Source: Armillaria gallica
Taxonomy: Eukaryota; Basidiomycota; Agaricomycetes; Agaricales; Physalacriaceae
Length of the DNA stretch: 64,000 nucleotides
Direction: 5' to 3'
Assembly (NCBI GenBank): GCA_037576215.1
Contig: JBANDB010000006.1
Location: 4,836,001 to 4,900,000 of the forward strand
Part shown: positions 32,461 through 45,344 of the stretch, in pieces
Position numbering within the stretch: the stretch's first letter is position 1
Layout: each line of letters starts with the position of its first letter
Notes under the pieces: model-generated
Seen by the model: the letters and a program-made list of their open reading frames with translations, nothing else
Databases searched by the model: none
Told to the model about the DNA's origin: nothing
Position numbers and translations under genes: made by a program

Positions 32461-32894
32461 ATCGTCATTCCAAACCGACGTCTTCCTTAGCTCTATTCTG
32501 GCGACTACTGGAGGAATATTCATTCAGTGTGACGTTCTTTTCAAGACGGACTTTCAAAGTAGGAGTCGTAGCGAATCCTGGTGCGGCAATAGACGGCGCG
32601 ACCGATGCTGGAAGAGAAGGGTTTCGATTGGCTTCTCTACCGGTGCAAGTTTTGAACAATCACAGGAGAAACCAAGTCCTTGACAGCAAGGGACATCGGA
32701 ATGGCCCGAAAATCCGAACCATCCCTCTCTTTGACCACCATCACGATCACACTTTGCGTTGTTAATCTCAGTCACGTACAAGGCATATTTGATTTGCTAT
32801 ATTGATGAATTTATGGGTGCAACGTCATTTATCAAAGGAGAACTATATCAGACTACATACAGATCAGCACGCGAACCATCAGTGGTAATACAAG
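32461..32894. other. 3' spacer after the helicase tail
   Basis: No gene. From about 32820 it is the 3' untranslated side of the helicase tail, recognisable because the same sequence (TATCAAAGGAGAA...) follows the duplicated tail at about 53900. Confidence 0.5.
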
Positions 32895-35800
32895 TCAACG
32901 TCGAATTTTGAGTGCCAGTTTTTTACGTGTACCCGCGGGTGAGCATTCAGCTCCAATTCCTTTGTGAGCAAGGTGTAGGTCATCCGATAAATTCAAGGAT
33001 GTCTTGAATGGGAGAGACGAAACCAGGCTGATGGCCTCTTCAACTACTTTCCTGAGTGCCTTGCTGTCGCAACGCTCGTGGAACACGGAACTAGGACTGA
33101 GTTGCTGTTGTAGTTTGACTGCAGCCTTGTACGCCTTGCTATTGAACAAGTGAGGAGTTGCATCAGTTATCGTCAGTAGAAGGGCTGGTAGTGCGTACTT
33201 GGTCTGTATTAACTGGTCGTCGAGTGCATCATACTCGTTATCACTACACGCTTTAAGCATGTCTTGCGTCTTCTTCCTCTGGCTCAGTGTATCGATACGA
33301 ACTGTCTCGAGACAGACTAAAATGTGCGGCAGTGGTCCCAGAAACAAGTAAAGATATCGCCCGGGATTATCACCGAACCGGGATACTTCTTTGGTGCACG
33401 AGGCATAAATTTCAGCATGCAGGGCTGCTTTCCCTCTCTTAGCAGCAACAACTCGTCGACGACGGAGGACTTTCCTGTATGCTCGCTGAATTAGAAACGC
33501 AGCGGCAATCTCCCTTTCCGTGGGTTCCCGGGCTGTCATATCTCGGATTGGAAAGACATCGACGATACCGTCCATTTTATCGACAAACTCTTCTTCCCAA
33601 CGAACAGTCTCCTCATCTGAAAGCCATGGATAAGTCCCAGACGTCGCAGCCAGAGGATCCGGTAGGATGGAGGAACCACTGCGACGGATGTACATGGGCG
33701 GAGTGCGTGCATTGAGATATGCCACATTTCCAAGATAATCCGCTTGGCTTTGGTCGAAAATGAGGGCCAAAGTAGTTGCCCACATCACGACCATTCGGTA
33801 AGTTGTATTGGGATAAAACGCCCGTCTGTAGGTAAGCGTTCGCACCCAATCTTTGACGACGTTCACTGCTCTGGCAGCTTCCGGGATCGTGGAAAGATCA
33901 AGATCGGAGATGGAACCGAATACATGGTAGGGCGGATAAACAGCCTCGTAAAGACGGTCAAGCCAGAAGCTATACCAAAAAAAACATGAACCGGTGTCAT
34001 TAGATAATTATAGGACAACGTACTGGCTGAAGTTCTCCCCAGTGAGTGACTGCAAAATCAAGATTTGTTGCAAGTGCAAGCGGACGCGCATGTTATAGTA
34101 CTCAGCATCTACCACAGAAGCTGATACATGAGCTCCTGGACAGTCAGGCCGTCTACAAAATCCAAGTACGGCGAAAACCTGGCAAGGCCGAAAAGCCTCA
34201 GTGCCTCTCGCACATTCATCATTTTGAGTGTATATCCTCTGCTGGAGACGCAATCTAAGAAAACGCAGGAATATGCCGCGCAGTTCTGGCGCTGACAGAG
34301 TGAAGCCAGAATCACTGGCCTCGCTCTTAGGTTGAAAAGGTTGGACTTGAAGAGCTGTCGTGTGTAACCACGTGTTTCGGGGCACAAGAAACTCGTTCTC
34401 GGCGGTGCGTTGGAAACCGAACAATGTGGCGGTCGACATATCTTGGCATGGGTCTATTCGGTATGCAGTAGTGGAGAGTAGGTTCACGTAGATATGGAAC
34501 AGGCTGAGCTCCTCAACGGCGTCAACGAGGTCCATATTCTGAATTCGAAAGGCCCGAGAAAAGTGTTGATCGAGGCATAGTAGAGCGGCGGAACTATGGC
34601 CCATCTTGTAAAATTCCAACGCCAGTTCACGCAGTCGAGATGCCTGATCCTGCAAAATGGCAGTAAACATGGACAGCTGGAAATGCACTTCTGTAAGCTG
34701 TGATGTGAGGGCATCCAATTGAAACGTACCTCGGCAGCTTTTGTCCGCTCCATGGAAGTCGTATCAAGTCGCGAAGCAAAGCGCATCAACCGCAACACGA
34801 CGGGATCTGAGCATATAGCATGAGAGTCCACGCCAAAGGATATCCTACGCCAAAGCTCTTCGACGATACATCCTTCAGCACGGTGCAAAGCATGTTTGTT
34901 TTCTGCTTCGCGAAGGAAGAGTTCAATGGCTTCTTCCCTACGACCCTCAGAATAATAAAGTTCAGCAGCTTCGCTGAATCGCCCCATTGTTTCCAGAAGG
35001 GCCGCAAGAGCGTTGTCAAGAGCCCTTTCTTCCAGATACTCCAATTCTTCTTCGAGTGAGTCAAATAGTTGGTGCGCCTTTCTGTGGGAAGAATGAGAAT
35101 GACCAGTCTTGCATGCATCAAAGGGGAACTTACTTCATTTGGCGGTTAGAGAAGTATGTTAGTCTGGCAAGTTTGATGACATTGTCGACGACCTTCGATG
35201 ACATTTCGTCTTCGTGATCCTTCACGATCGCCACTGCTTCATCAAAATTTCCGAGATCTCTGTACAGTTCTGCAGCACGGGTGTACTCCTGGGCCCGGAA
35301 AAACATTTGGGCAGCTTGATACTTCTGGTCAGCTTGTTCGAAGCAATCGCCGCTGATCCTGAAATAGGTCAAGGAATCTTTTGAGTTCGAGGTGGCGTTA
35401 GCACATTCTGAGAATGAGAAGGCTGCCTCCGTGAAAAAAGAACTCCGTTCGAGCACTTTTGATTTCGACGAGCCGACGACTTTTCGAGCCTTTGCCCGCA
35501 AATCATATGCACCTGCAATGGATGCCAGAATAGGAAGGTTGGCCCTGATATAGCAGTGCTTGGCATGCGAAAATTGTTTCCTGTAGAAAAGCCCACGTCC
35601 CTCTGCAGCCCATTCTTCTGGCGTCAATGAAGATGCAAGCCAAGGAGCATTAGATCCCAGAGTATAATTTTGGATCAAATCTTTGCTCGTCCAAAAGGTC
35701 TTGATTGTTTACGATGAGAATGCTGTTTGGACAGGATAATGCCAACTTACTCTCATCGGTTCTCCCGCCTCAGATCCATCTACGATCCAAATGTTTTCAC

Positions 35801-38800
35801 GCGCTCTGGTAATTGCAACGTAGAGTGATTTTAGCTACAGCGGTATCATTCCTTTGATGCTGAGTGGTGCCGTGCTATTTCACACTCACCTCGTTACAAA
35901 TGCTGGCATGACGGATATGATCGAATTGAGGAGGAGGATTCCTAGGGTCCTGTTTGCTCTCCTCGACGGCGTTCAGCACAACACGCCATTGTGCGAGACC
36001 AGCCAGTGAATCGGCAAAGAAGTTATAAAGCAGGACCTGAAGGGATGCAATATCGCACTGGTGAATTAAAAAAACTTGTAAAAGAGCATCTAACCAACGT
36101 TGTTGAATTTAAGCCCCTTGCTTTCGTATATGGTACTATAATACCGGCCATCAGTTGCTTGGTCGACCTAAAGAGAAAGACGCTCGAACAGGACAAGGCC
36201 AACTTCACCAACTTGCTGTCGGAGTCTCTCTCTTGCCACTTCATTCCTGACGATGATGCCTATGCGCGTAAATTCTGAGTCAGCTAGCTTTGATGTAGAT
36301 AACAGAAGACTAACATTGCTGGGCACCGAATTCAATAGATTTACCGCAGTCACCAAAGACAAACCGCTTCAACTGAGCATGATCTTTGTTGTTAAAGAAG
36401 AGAGGCTTGACCCCATCTACAATGCCCATCTCTGGAGAAAGACGATCAATGGAATCCTCCCAAAACATCGTGATAAGGTCAATGATGGAATGCGCGCAAT
36501 CAACAATGCCTGCATGGGACCTATAGTTGACAGTAAGTTGAAACGTCTCAGGTGGCTGCTGAGTTGCAAGACTAGGCTTCCTCCGATACTGCTCCTACAC
36601 GCCTGATTAGATTCGCATACAAGAATTATTCTGAGAAAATCCTACTTCAATATTCCACTGAAATGACTTTAGAGTGCTGATGCTGAAAGAACTTCCAACG
36701 GAAATGGCATGTGCGGTGTCACCTGCCCATAAGAGACCATTGGCATTGCTACATAATGCTCTCAAAACTAAATGACGAGTAAGTTGGTTGTCCATGGTGT
36801 TCGTGCGAGAAAAGAATGATTACCCATAGTGTCAATGAGCATATGATCCTGTACTTCGTCAACATATCTGTAACGGCATTGATAACATATAGAGATTATG
36901 GGCGGAAGACGTACAGATGATCGAGTCCTTGATGTGGGGTGCCGTGCTCCGTAAAATACTTCAAGATACTGTGGGTTCTAGACTCCAATTATCTTCTGCT
37001 CGTGATATTTCGACGAAGCCCTTACCGATCACTGGCGTCGTACTCTCCCCGCAGCTTCTTCTTGCGCATATACAACTCAAAGAGTTTGTACACCTTGCAT
37101 CTCTGGTCTGCACTGAATGCAGATTGCCGGTGTTTAAAGAGGTCGAGGTAAGCGGCTTTGCTAAGATGCCGACTTTCTTCTCTCAGTGTCTCTGTAGATC
37201 CTTTGATGATACCTGAACAGATAATCAGGTCGAGCCCTTGAAAACAACATAGATACATTGCCTATTATCTCGCTGAATACGAAAGCAGGGTCTGGAGAAC
37301 ACTGTTTCAGTGCCAGGGCTTAGACAGAGAAGAGAAGTGGAAACCTAATCCCTTGACCAATGACACGGGAAAATGAGGCCAGTAGGACTCGCGAAATGAC
37401 TCAAAAGTAATGACGCCCATGTGAGACTCATTGCGCTTGCTGCTAATAGGACTCGTGGTGGTCAATGTTTGTTCGCTCATGTCGGCTTCCAGCATATCGC
37501 AAAGCTATCATCGGAAAAAATGAGAAGCATGGATGAAAAAAGTGCTGTTGCTTACACCGTCAAACGTGATAAATAGAGGAAAATGTTTCTCCTCAAGTTC
37601 ACTGTACTTGCGCGGCAAGTCCGTCCGCCAATCTACAACATCATCCACATCGATAACTCCTAAATCAGTTTGGTACTGAGGGGCTCTCGTTAAGTTCGTG
37701 GGGTCAACAGACAGCTGTGACGCCACTGCTAAAGAGTTGGACAGCTTTGCAAAGTACTCTTGTGCTTTCTTAGCAAGTATTCTAGATTTGGTGATAAAGA
37801 TTTGGCGAGGATGAGGTAAACCAGACTCCGTGACTTGAAACGTCCGCTCGATGAGTAACATCTTGAATAAGATAATAGTTCTTTTCCTACAGTAAATATA
37901 CATGAGCAAAAGCATCAAGTCGGCGAACTGCTCATGCATACCCTGTGCCGCTACAGCCTATGACGTAGCAAGACTTAGGATGCTCTATAATACGTTTCTG
38001 CTGAGTTCTACGAATACACATTGTCAGCAAATGAAGAAGGAGAGTTAAAGCAGTGGCGCACGAAACCATATAAGGGAAAGTCGCATCTACATCTGCTAGG
38101 ATGGCTATCAAAATGAATCAGATACGGCTTTGTCGGGCAGTATCACACAAGCACATACTATTCAAAAACGGCTGCACGTCTTCATGGTTAAATCGTCAGT
38201 GGCAGATAATTCCCGCAAGAACATACCTGCGAGAATGTGACATATTTCTCCACGCTGTAGGGAGCGTTAGCGGCTAGAACGAGTCGACTCCTCTTGATAT
38301 GACTTACACGGGTCTTGAATGAATCTGAGTGGAATGGTCAATGTTCGGTTTGGAGGAACAAAGATTGCGAAGCCAACCTGGGCCGTTTTGTCGGGACGTA
38401 TATCCGTTAAGTATTCAATCTTTGATGGCAATACTTCAGGTAGTGGAGGGAAGAATGCTGGAATAAAAGTAGAGGCTTGATTTGCGCGCTTCCTGACTGC
38501 GCATCTGTATCATCACATTTATGTCACAGGCATTCACGCTACAGTGAAAAAGTGATACCTCTCCCGGTACTCCTTTCCCTTTTTTTGAAGCTGACTACTG
38601 ATAGAACTCCAGAGACGAAGGTCGATTTGATCATGGGTATAGATACCGAAAATTTTAATAGCTTCAATGAACTGTAAGGAGCAAGCAAAGAGATCCGAAC
38701 ATCAACCTACCTTGCTGTTCAGTAGCCTGGATTACAAAATTATCCTCCGAACGTACATCGTCCCCCGGGATTATATCAATTTGATACTGCAAGGCGGCGT

Positions 38801-38830
38801 CAGCAATATCCGAGATTATATAAGAAGCAG
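32895..38830 (-). pseudogene. TRANK1/UvrD-like helicase, main part (3' of the Crypton)
   Basis: A large multi-exon superfamily-1 helicase. On the minus strand: a YQIDIIP exon at 38797, GIYTHDQIDLRLWSSISSQL (38665), Walker A GCSGTG/KRT split by an intron (37950/37890), ESHMGVITFESFRESYWPHF (37410), an all-alpha insert, Walker B YVDEVQD (36860), GLLWAGDTAHAISVGSSF (36720), LTVNYRSHAGIV (36520), YESKGLKFNN (36135), VAITRARENIWIVDG (35800). A TPR-like alpha region (35678-34730), a CCH-like RPCQVFAVLGFCRRPDCPGAH (34160) and an IQ-like LIQRAYRKVLRRRR (33470) follow, with the stop at 32895. Introns: 33970-34019 (50 nt) and 33139-33198 (60 nt, no stop). An in-frame TAG at 36168 and loss of the exon before YQIDIIP suggest the gene is dead. 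Confidence 0.7.
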
Positions 38831-38849
38831 GTCTATAGCGAACTGTTGT

Positions 38850-41800
38850 GAATCGTCGGAGTTTGAATTCGGCTGTGAACCGTGAACGCGCCCGTTTAGG
38901 CAGGTGCTTGCTGGCGAAGTCGTGGGGCGATTCACACTTTTGGCCCATGGCGAAGGCGAAGTCACAGTCAATTCACAACTTTTGAGTGCCCGATTCACGG
39001 TTTTCAGTGCCCGATTCACAGAATTATTCACGCTTTTTGGCTGACCGATCACTTTTTGGCTGGCGAAGTCTGCTTTCCACCTGAGACTTCGCCATCTGAC
39101 CGTGCCTACCTTGCCAGTCTTACGGTGTGGTGTGCACTTGTCTCTGTCTTTTCTTGAGGGGAATAGTAGTAATACAAGTTGAATAGAATATGCAATAAAA
39201 ATACACTACTACATAAGGCTTGTTAAATATCTGTCTGATCTGGCCTCAGTTCTCCAAATTCGCTGTCTTTTTCTTTACCTGCAAAGCCGAATGAAGAGCG
39301 TTGACGGTCTTGCTTCCTGTAAGCTTCTGCTGTTGATCTTCAAGGGTCCGGATTGCGTCATCCGAGCTTTGACCCTCGGTAATCATCACCTCAATGCGTT
39401 TCACGAAGAAGTGATAGTTTCCCCAGATTTTCCGGGCCTGAACACACCCATTAACAAGCATAATGGAAGATCAGAATATGGAACCATGCCTTAGCATCAT
39501 TACGGGGTCTCCATGATGGCAGCCTGCCCTTTCCTGTAGTGCTGTTCTTTAAGCTTCCCCACATTTTCTCGATCAGTTGCAATGGCGGTAATCGCCCTAT
39601 ACCATCCAAAATGATTCCCTCGCTCCAGGATTGCCAGATACTCCTCACGTCAGAGTAATCTCCAAGGCTTCTAGGAGCATAACAGTCCCATAGCCGCACC
39701 GGATCTGTTACACATGAGAAAACTGAATGCCAGTTTATTTCTGACTTTTGGAACGTCGGCAGAGCATGAGGCGAATATGCGGCAGGTGCAGGGATGATAA
39801 GATCATGCGATGAACGAGACTGGGTTAGAGTGGGTAGTGATGGTAGAATAGGGAGTACATAGTAAGTCTTTTGGTTAATGTTGAGTGTATATGGTACAAA
39901 GACATTGGACTGTCCAGAAAACGTTGGGCTAGGAGCAGTGGGACTGGGACAGAATGACGGCTGCATAGGCTGTGTTCCTGTTCCTAGGTTACCGAACGAG
40001 GCAAAAGTTGACCTCATTGGGCTGCCAAATGGGGATGCTATGTGAACATCAGAATCCGACAAATTAAATAAGCGCTGAGATTGCGGGACTGGAGAGCTCG
40101 GTGGTGAGGACATATGAATGTCTTGATTATCATCTGATGCTGCAAAGCAAAGTGAAGCTGTGAGTAGCAGGAACCCAAAAAGCAGGGAGAATGTTCACCT
40201 CGGAAGAGTGCAGTCCCATCAGACTGGAAGAACGCCTGTGTCTTGGCCATTGGCATGTTTATAGTAGCATGCTGTTGACTTGATACTTGCCCCATGCCTT
40301 TAGAAGCACTCGCAGAAGTGAACCGTAGGACAGGGCCTTTTCCTGAACGCTGCTTTGATGGAGATAATGGATCTGTACGGGTGATCAAACGTTCCATCAG
40401 ACAAGTCTGCGCTTGTGCGGTATCTTCAAGGCCCTGAAGACGAATTGACATAGCTGAGACTGCATGTCGTGTCGGTGTCTCATGGAATAAAGTGCTTATA
40501 TTACCATCAGATAAGCTCAAGTCTTCTCGGGCTTTCAGAGCAGAAGGCCATTCACTAAAGAAGACCTTCGCTTCCGTGCACTGAACAATCTTGATGCGCT
40601 GGAGAAGTCCCGAAGTCGGGAATCGTACATTGATAGCTGCCATTGTCTAAATGAATTTTTTAGAGATCAGCAGATGACATATGAGGTGCAATCATACCTG
40701 CCAAAAGAAAGGCCGCAGTTCAATCAGGAGCTGCAGGAAATTGTATACACCCTGGTTCTGGCACCCATGCTCTCGCAGGTTTGCTACAGTCTCCTCAATG
40801 AAAGGAAAGACCTTCTTTTGCAATTCCATTGGTACACTCACACTTGCCCATGGAACGGAATAAGTTTCGCCAACTGCAAACCCAGCAAGAGCGACAACAG
40901 CCTGTTGAATATGATCATGGTCAGGGATACATTGAATTGAATCGGTGGATGGGACTGCGACGAACAAGCTTTGGGATCTTCGCCGTGTAAGTCTCACGCC
41001 ACTCATTGCCAGCCCAGTTTCCCGTCGCATCAACTTGATCTGGAGGAACTCTAGTGCCAGCGATGAGCTCATAATAAACCCTAGGACAACAAGACAATTA
41101 CATACCCCATGTCTTCTAAAATAGTAGGCATTGTCCGGCGTGCCAAGTGAGTCTTCTTCTTTGTTGTTATCGATGTCTTGTCCAGAAAGTTCTGGTACAT
41201 CTTTCCAAGGGCATCACCGGTGAAAGGCTTGTTGACCGTCTTCCCAAACATCAACAATTGCTATTAATAAGTGCTTAGCAAAAGGTTAATCTAACGATGC
41301 AGATGGAAATAACTGACATTGCAATATGTTGATGGTTGAGCCCAGTCCCACCCATCGGTCTTTGAACACAGCTGCTCTTGGTCAAACATATACTGTAAAT
41401 GAATCGATAGTGCACCAATAGGGCACCGGAGGATGTCGCGATTTGGTAAGACGAAGCTATATGAAGGCGCTGTTTTCTGAAGATGGCAAGTCAGAAACAA
41501 TGAAGCGCTGGGTGGGAATCACCAATTTAAATAGCACAAACTCCTGGTTTTGCAACCTTAGTTTGATAGAAGAGACTTAAGACACCGAATAATCTACGCC
41601 CTTGTCCAGATACTTGTCCGTTTGAGAAGCGAAAGTCAGGGAGATTCACATGATAGGGTTGCAGACACATCATCGGAAGGCTTATCACTTCGTCACCACG
41701 GTTGAGGGTTGTGGCTTGCCATGTCCATGAGAAATGGGACTTAACAATAGTCGGAACTGATTGCCAAGAACAGCAGGAGTATGAGCAGCAAACGAGATAG

Positions 41801-43645
41801 CTGTGGAAGGATTCCCTACCCTGATTCTGACCGAAGATTGCAGCTGTAATTTCATTGAATTGTTCTGGCCAGAGTTCTTGGTCCAGGATTGTGTTCTTTG
41901 CAACGTCAAAATCCTCAGTCCTATGTTACCATCATCTCGGTATTAATATTAGAACGTGCGAGATTGATACTACTTACTGCAGACGATGTCGTTGAGCCTG
42001 AATCATCACAGCCTTATAGAAATCAGCTGTTCGTGAATTCGCTGCTGGGCGATCATGTATCAAACTGGCATCGTCGTCTTCTTGTCGGCCACGGACACGG
42101 CCCAGCATGGTCATGATCTTCTTTAGTGAAGACTGAAGCAAAGTATTAGACAGACACAAAAACAAAGCATCGAGAGCACTGTATACCGCTGAAAGTCTTT
42201 CATTTGTTTGCTTAGGCACCCCCCGCTTTGTGAGGAGCTGTCGAGTAGCAGCATACTTGAGGTATTGTATGATAAGATTCGCATCGATGATGTGATCAGG
42301 TATAATCCCATCATTGATAGCTTGGGGTACCCAGCGCTATTTCCATTTTAAATGGTCGGCATGGATAAACGAGCTGCGGAAGTACATACCTTCCATTGGG
42401 TGAGGACCGCCTGTTCCGTCACTCTACCGCTCTTCCTTCGTGCCTGAAGAATGTAATTATCGGCCCATTCAGTAGCCTGAGCTGCGGCTTGTGATGTTGG
42501 CTTGGACCAGTCATCTTGTCCATTCTGCATGCTAATACGGCTGTCTCGTGCTGGTGCAATATCTCCTACACTGTCTCTACCATCCTCCACGTTGCCCTGT
42601 GTCCCGACTTCTATTTCCTCTTCACTCTCTCCACCACTGTCCTCATCTGCCTCTCCCCTGATAACACCACGTCTCAACCGAAACCCTCTCTCAAATGAAT
42701 CCATCAACTCCGTCGCATCTTTGACAACTTGATTTGAATCGACGGAGTCAGCGGACTGCATTGGGTCAGCATCATCGTCAATCTCTTGAAACGGGACTTG
42801 TAGGTCGTTTATCTCGTCATCGCCAACACTGCTTGAGTGCAAGACAGTCCGGACCATCTGACATGCCTCGGAAGTGTTCGTTGTGGTCGTGGATGACAGC
42901 AATTCGGGTGTCATATGAAAGAGGTTGCTTTTGGGGGCCAGCGTGGGATTCTGACAGCGTACTCAGTCTTTATTGAGCCGGAATAAAACAGTTTACGCAC
43001 CTTGTATCCAGGAAATCCATCCTGCTGAAGACGGTCCAGTAACTCCTGTTTTTTACCTGTACACTTCAGACCCCTTGCTCTGCATTCATCCTTCAAGTGC
43101 GGAACGGTGAAAGGTAACCTTGCGCTAATGTGGAAAGGAATTAGGGGAGTTTGCAGACACTAGGTTGTGGCAGAACCTACTTGCTGCCGCTTGAACATCG
43201 ACCGCGTGTTCTGATAGGCCCGATTGAGGATGTTTGTCGTAGCGGTAGATTCTCTGATGCTGATGAATGCGAGTTAAGGTACAAGATGAGAAAGGGATCA
43301 AACGAGCCAGCTCACAGGGACTGCCCATAGCCGTATTTTCGGTCCTAGTTACCTCAGCCAAGCTTGATTGCCGTGATATTGCTGCAAGAACCGGGTCAAG
43401 GTTCGCTTCAGAGAAGCCCGCCATAGTCTACACTGGAGGAAGCCGTGACTGTTAGTTGAATTAGTTGAAAGATGGCCCAGAGTGCCTGCAGCGCAAAGGG
43501 GTAGCGTATCGGAGGGTAAGAGTTAGACTAGGATTTTGAGAGCGTCACGCGAAGTCACACTTTTTGTGTGAATTGCCGGCCAATTCACAAGCCGGATTAG
43601 TGTGAATTACCCTATTTGGGTTCACTTAAGATTTGTGGCTCTCCG
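38850..43645 (-). mobile_element. Crypton (tyrosine-recombinase transposon) inside the helicase gene
   Basis: A 4.8-kb block holding one minus-strand multi-exon gene with SAP, tyrosine recombinase and GCR1_C-type domains, the fungal Crypton architecture. Both ends carry clusters of GTGAAT and AAAAGTGTGA motifs (38900-39060 and 43550-43640), including a tandem GTGAATCGGGCACT unit, and no LTR or long TIR. Helicase sequence lies on both sides. Exact ends could not be fixed; Cryptons leave only a few duplicated bases. Confidence 0.75.
39246..43424 (-). CDS. Crypton tyrosine recombinase with SAP and GCR1_C domains
   Basis: Starts ATG 43424 (MAGFSEANLDPVL). Exon 2 has a SAP DNA-binding motif, LKDECRARGLKCTGKKQELL (43085). 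An acidic linker with EEEIEVGTQG follows (42600), then the recombinase N-domain (TKRGVP, SSLKKIMTMLGRVRGRQED, 42220-42060), NRDILRCPIGALSIHL (41430), DGWDWAQPS (41350), MFGKTVNKPFTGDALGKMYQNFLDK (41240), the catalytic-type arginine in HLARRTMP (41140), and GNWAGNEWRETYTAKIPK (40990) with the likely nucleophile tyrosine. After AVVALAGF...YSVPWASV (40890) a linker leads to a GCR1_C-like domain (IWQSWSEGIILDGIGRLPPLQLIE and SWRPRNDAKAW, 39640-39490). Introns of about 50-70 nt occur throughout. Whether every exon joins in frame was not verified. Confidence 0.75.
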
Positions 43646-43649
43646 TAAA

Positions 43650-44637
43650 AGCTTTTCCGCATTTGTGGATATGACGACCGTCCATTCTCCAAAGCCTTCG
43701 GCGGTATCAAAGTATAACGCCCTTGGCAGATATCAATGTAATATCGTTTCGTGAAAGGACGCGAGGACATACGACATCATCGGCTGAACGATCGGATACG
43801 CAAATGGCTCCACCGCAGATCCCGAAGCATGCTTCCCATCATTTGTGGGGAACGCAGAAACGATACAATGTTCCTTGAGAGATAGAGATATCCCAGGACG
43901 ACAGAGCAGCTCTAGATAGAACTAGACACGCCTCAATTTTGAATGAATAGCAACGCAGATAGAGTGAAACCTACCTTCAGACTTTCCTTTTGACTTTTTA
44001 AAACATGATCCACCAAGGCGGATGCTTCGCCCGAAGTTTCAGGCATATCAACGTTCAGGACATCAAAATACTTTTTGACCGAAGTTGTGACGCCGTCTGC
44101 TCGCTTGACCTCTCGAGGCTTCCTCTGAGTCTGTTTGGCCTTGCCCTTCCTATAATGACGTTCCGATCTGGTATCGATGGGATGGAGGAAGGAGACGAGG
44201 TATTGCAAGACCTTGGGCGTGATCTCTGCTATTTTGTGGTATCTGGCGCATAATTCTTTATCTTCAACGAAATCGGAGGAGATAAGCTCTGTAGAGAGAC
44301 AAGATATAGCTTTGTAGTGAACAGTCGCCTCGTAGTTCGTAGCTTCGGCGGGAAAGGACTCCAGCAGCCACGAAATTAACGACGTAGTCTCACCCAATGC
44401 TGTGAAAATGTAAGAGCTTGATATACCATCAGAATAGCTTGACAGTGTCAACTTACATGACAAGACCAAGACCAGAGTGCGGGGGATCTCGTTATCGATC
44501 AGTTCTTGTAAGATATACTTGAAATTATCCTTTTTGAGAAAGCTTTGGAGCTCCTCCACGGCAGACTCAAGCGCATCCCTCGATGTGAGCTGCTCAGCGC
44601 TGAAGAGATCACTCCGATAGAGGCGCTTGCGGGACAT
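43650..44637 (-). pseudogene. TRANK1/UvrD-like helicase, 5' part (cut by the Crypton)
   Basis: ATG at 44637 opens MSRKRLYRSDLFSAEQLTSR. An intron (donor GTAAGTTG near 44455, acceptor TTTTCACAG near 44405) joins VLVLSC to ALGETTSLISWLL. The exon ends SQKESLK near 43980 at GTAGGT. A following exon reads TAEGFGEWTVVISTNAEK and ends RRATNLK at about 43650, directly against the Crypton. These blocks fit the N-terminus of basidiomycete TRANK1-like helicases as I remember the family. The expected continuation (a KKIKELS block through EAKMTRD) is found on neither side of the Crypton, so about 45-50 residues appear lost. Confidence 0.65.
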
Positions 44638-45340
44638 GGTTGCATCATGGCCAAGGTGATTTCTGGTTTATATAGGCACGAAAGCATACTTCCTGCAAAA
44701 TAAAGCCAAACTCAGACCCCGGCGAGAGGTTCGAATCAATCACTCACAGAAGCAATCTAAGCGCCTAGATAATCTTGAGACGCGTAAAACTCAAGGACAA
44801 GATCCAGCACGGGCTCCCTTTGGTCGCGTAACAACAGATATGCGCGTAGCAGCATCGGGAAAGTGGCGACTCCATCGTCGAACCAGCGGATGGAGAGCAA
44901 AATCGAACCGAAAGAAATTTGAAGTCTCTCAGGCTAGTGACCGAAACGTGAACAGCTTGAAGGACCGAATAAGGGTGCCAATTGAATTCAACCAACGAAT
45001 TGCCTAATCGGGAGCACTGGTCCTGCCCGGACTCCTGCCACCGACTGCGATTACAGCAGAAATGAAGTCGGATCCGCTAGGTAACCTTGAGAGAAGACGA
45101 CTAGCCCAAAATAAATCAACCCTCTTTTTCATCAGCACATGTTACGATGCAAGCACGAAGTGAGTAGTATTTACAAACATACTAGAATAAACGTCATCAG
45201 TCATGAAGTGTCCTTAATCACCGACATGAGTAAAAATTATGAAGACGCCTGTGTAGCTTTCATCTCAGCAGCCGCCAGTGACAGCTTCAGTTGGACATAT
45301 ATGTCATTTATCATCCATCCGGGTGCTAGAACAAAGGTCA
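44638..45340. other. Spacer between helicase 5' end and transporter relic
   Basis: Probably the helicase promoter on the right-to-left strand, then unassigned sequence. A 74-codon frame (45139-45363, plus) is not supported by any domain. Confidence 0.4.
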
Positions 45341-45344
45341 TGAG

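Noticed and set aside
36253..36606. A 117-codon plus-strand frame
   Set aside because: It is antisense to helicase exons with clear motifs (NYRSHAGIV and neighbours) on the minus strand.
44722..44745. GAGGTTCGAATCAATC, resembling a tRNA T-arm
   Set aside because: The stem does not pair beyond one base and no acceptor, D or anticodon arm is found around it.
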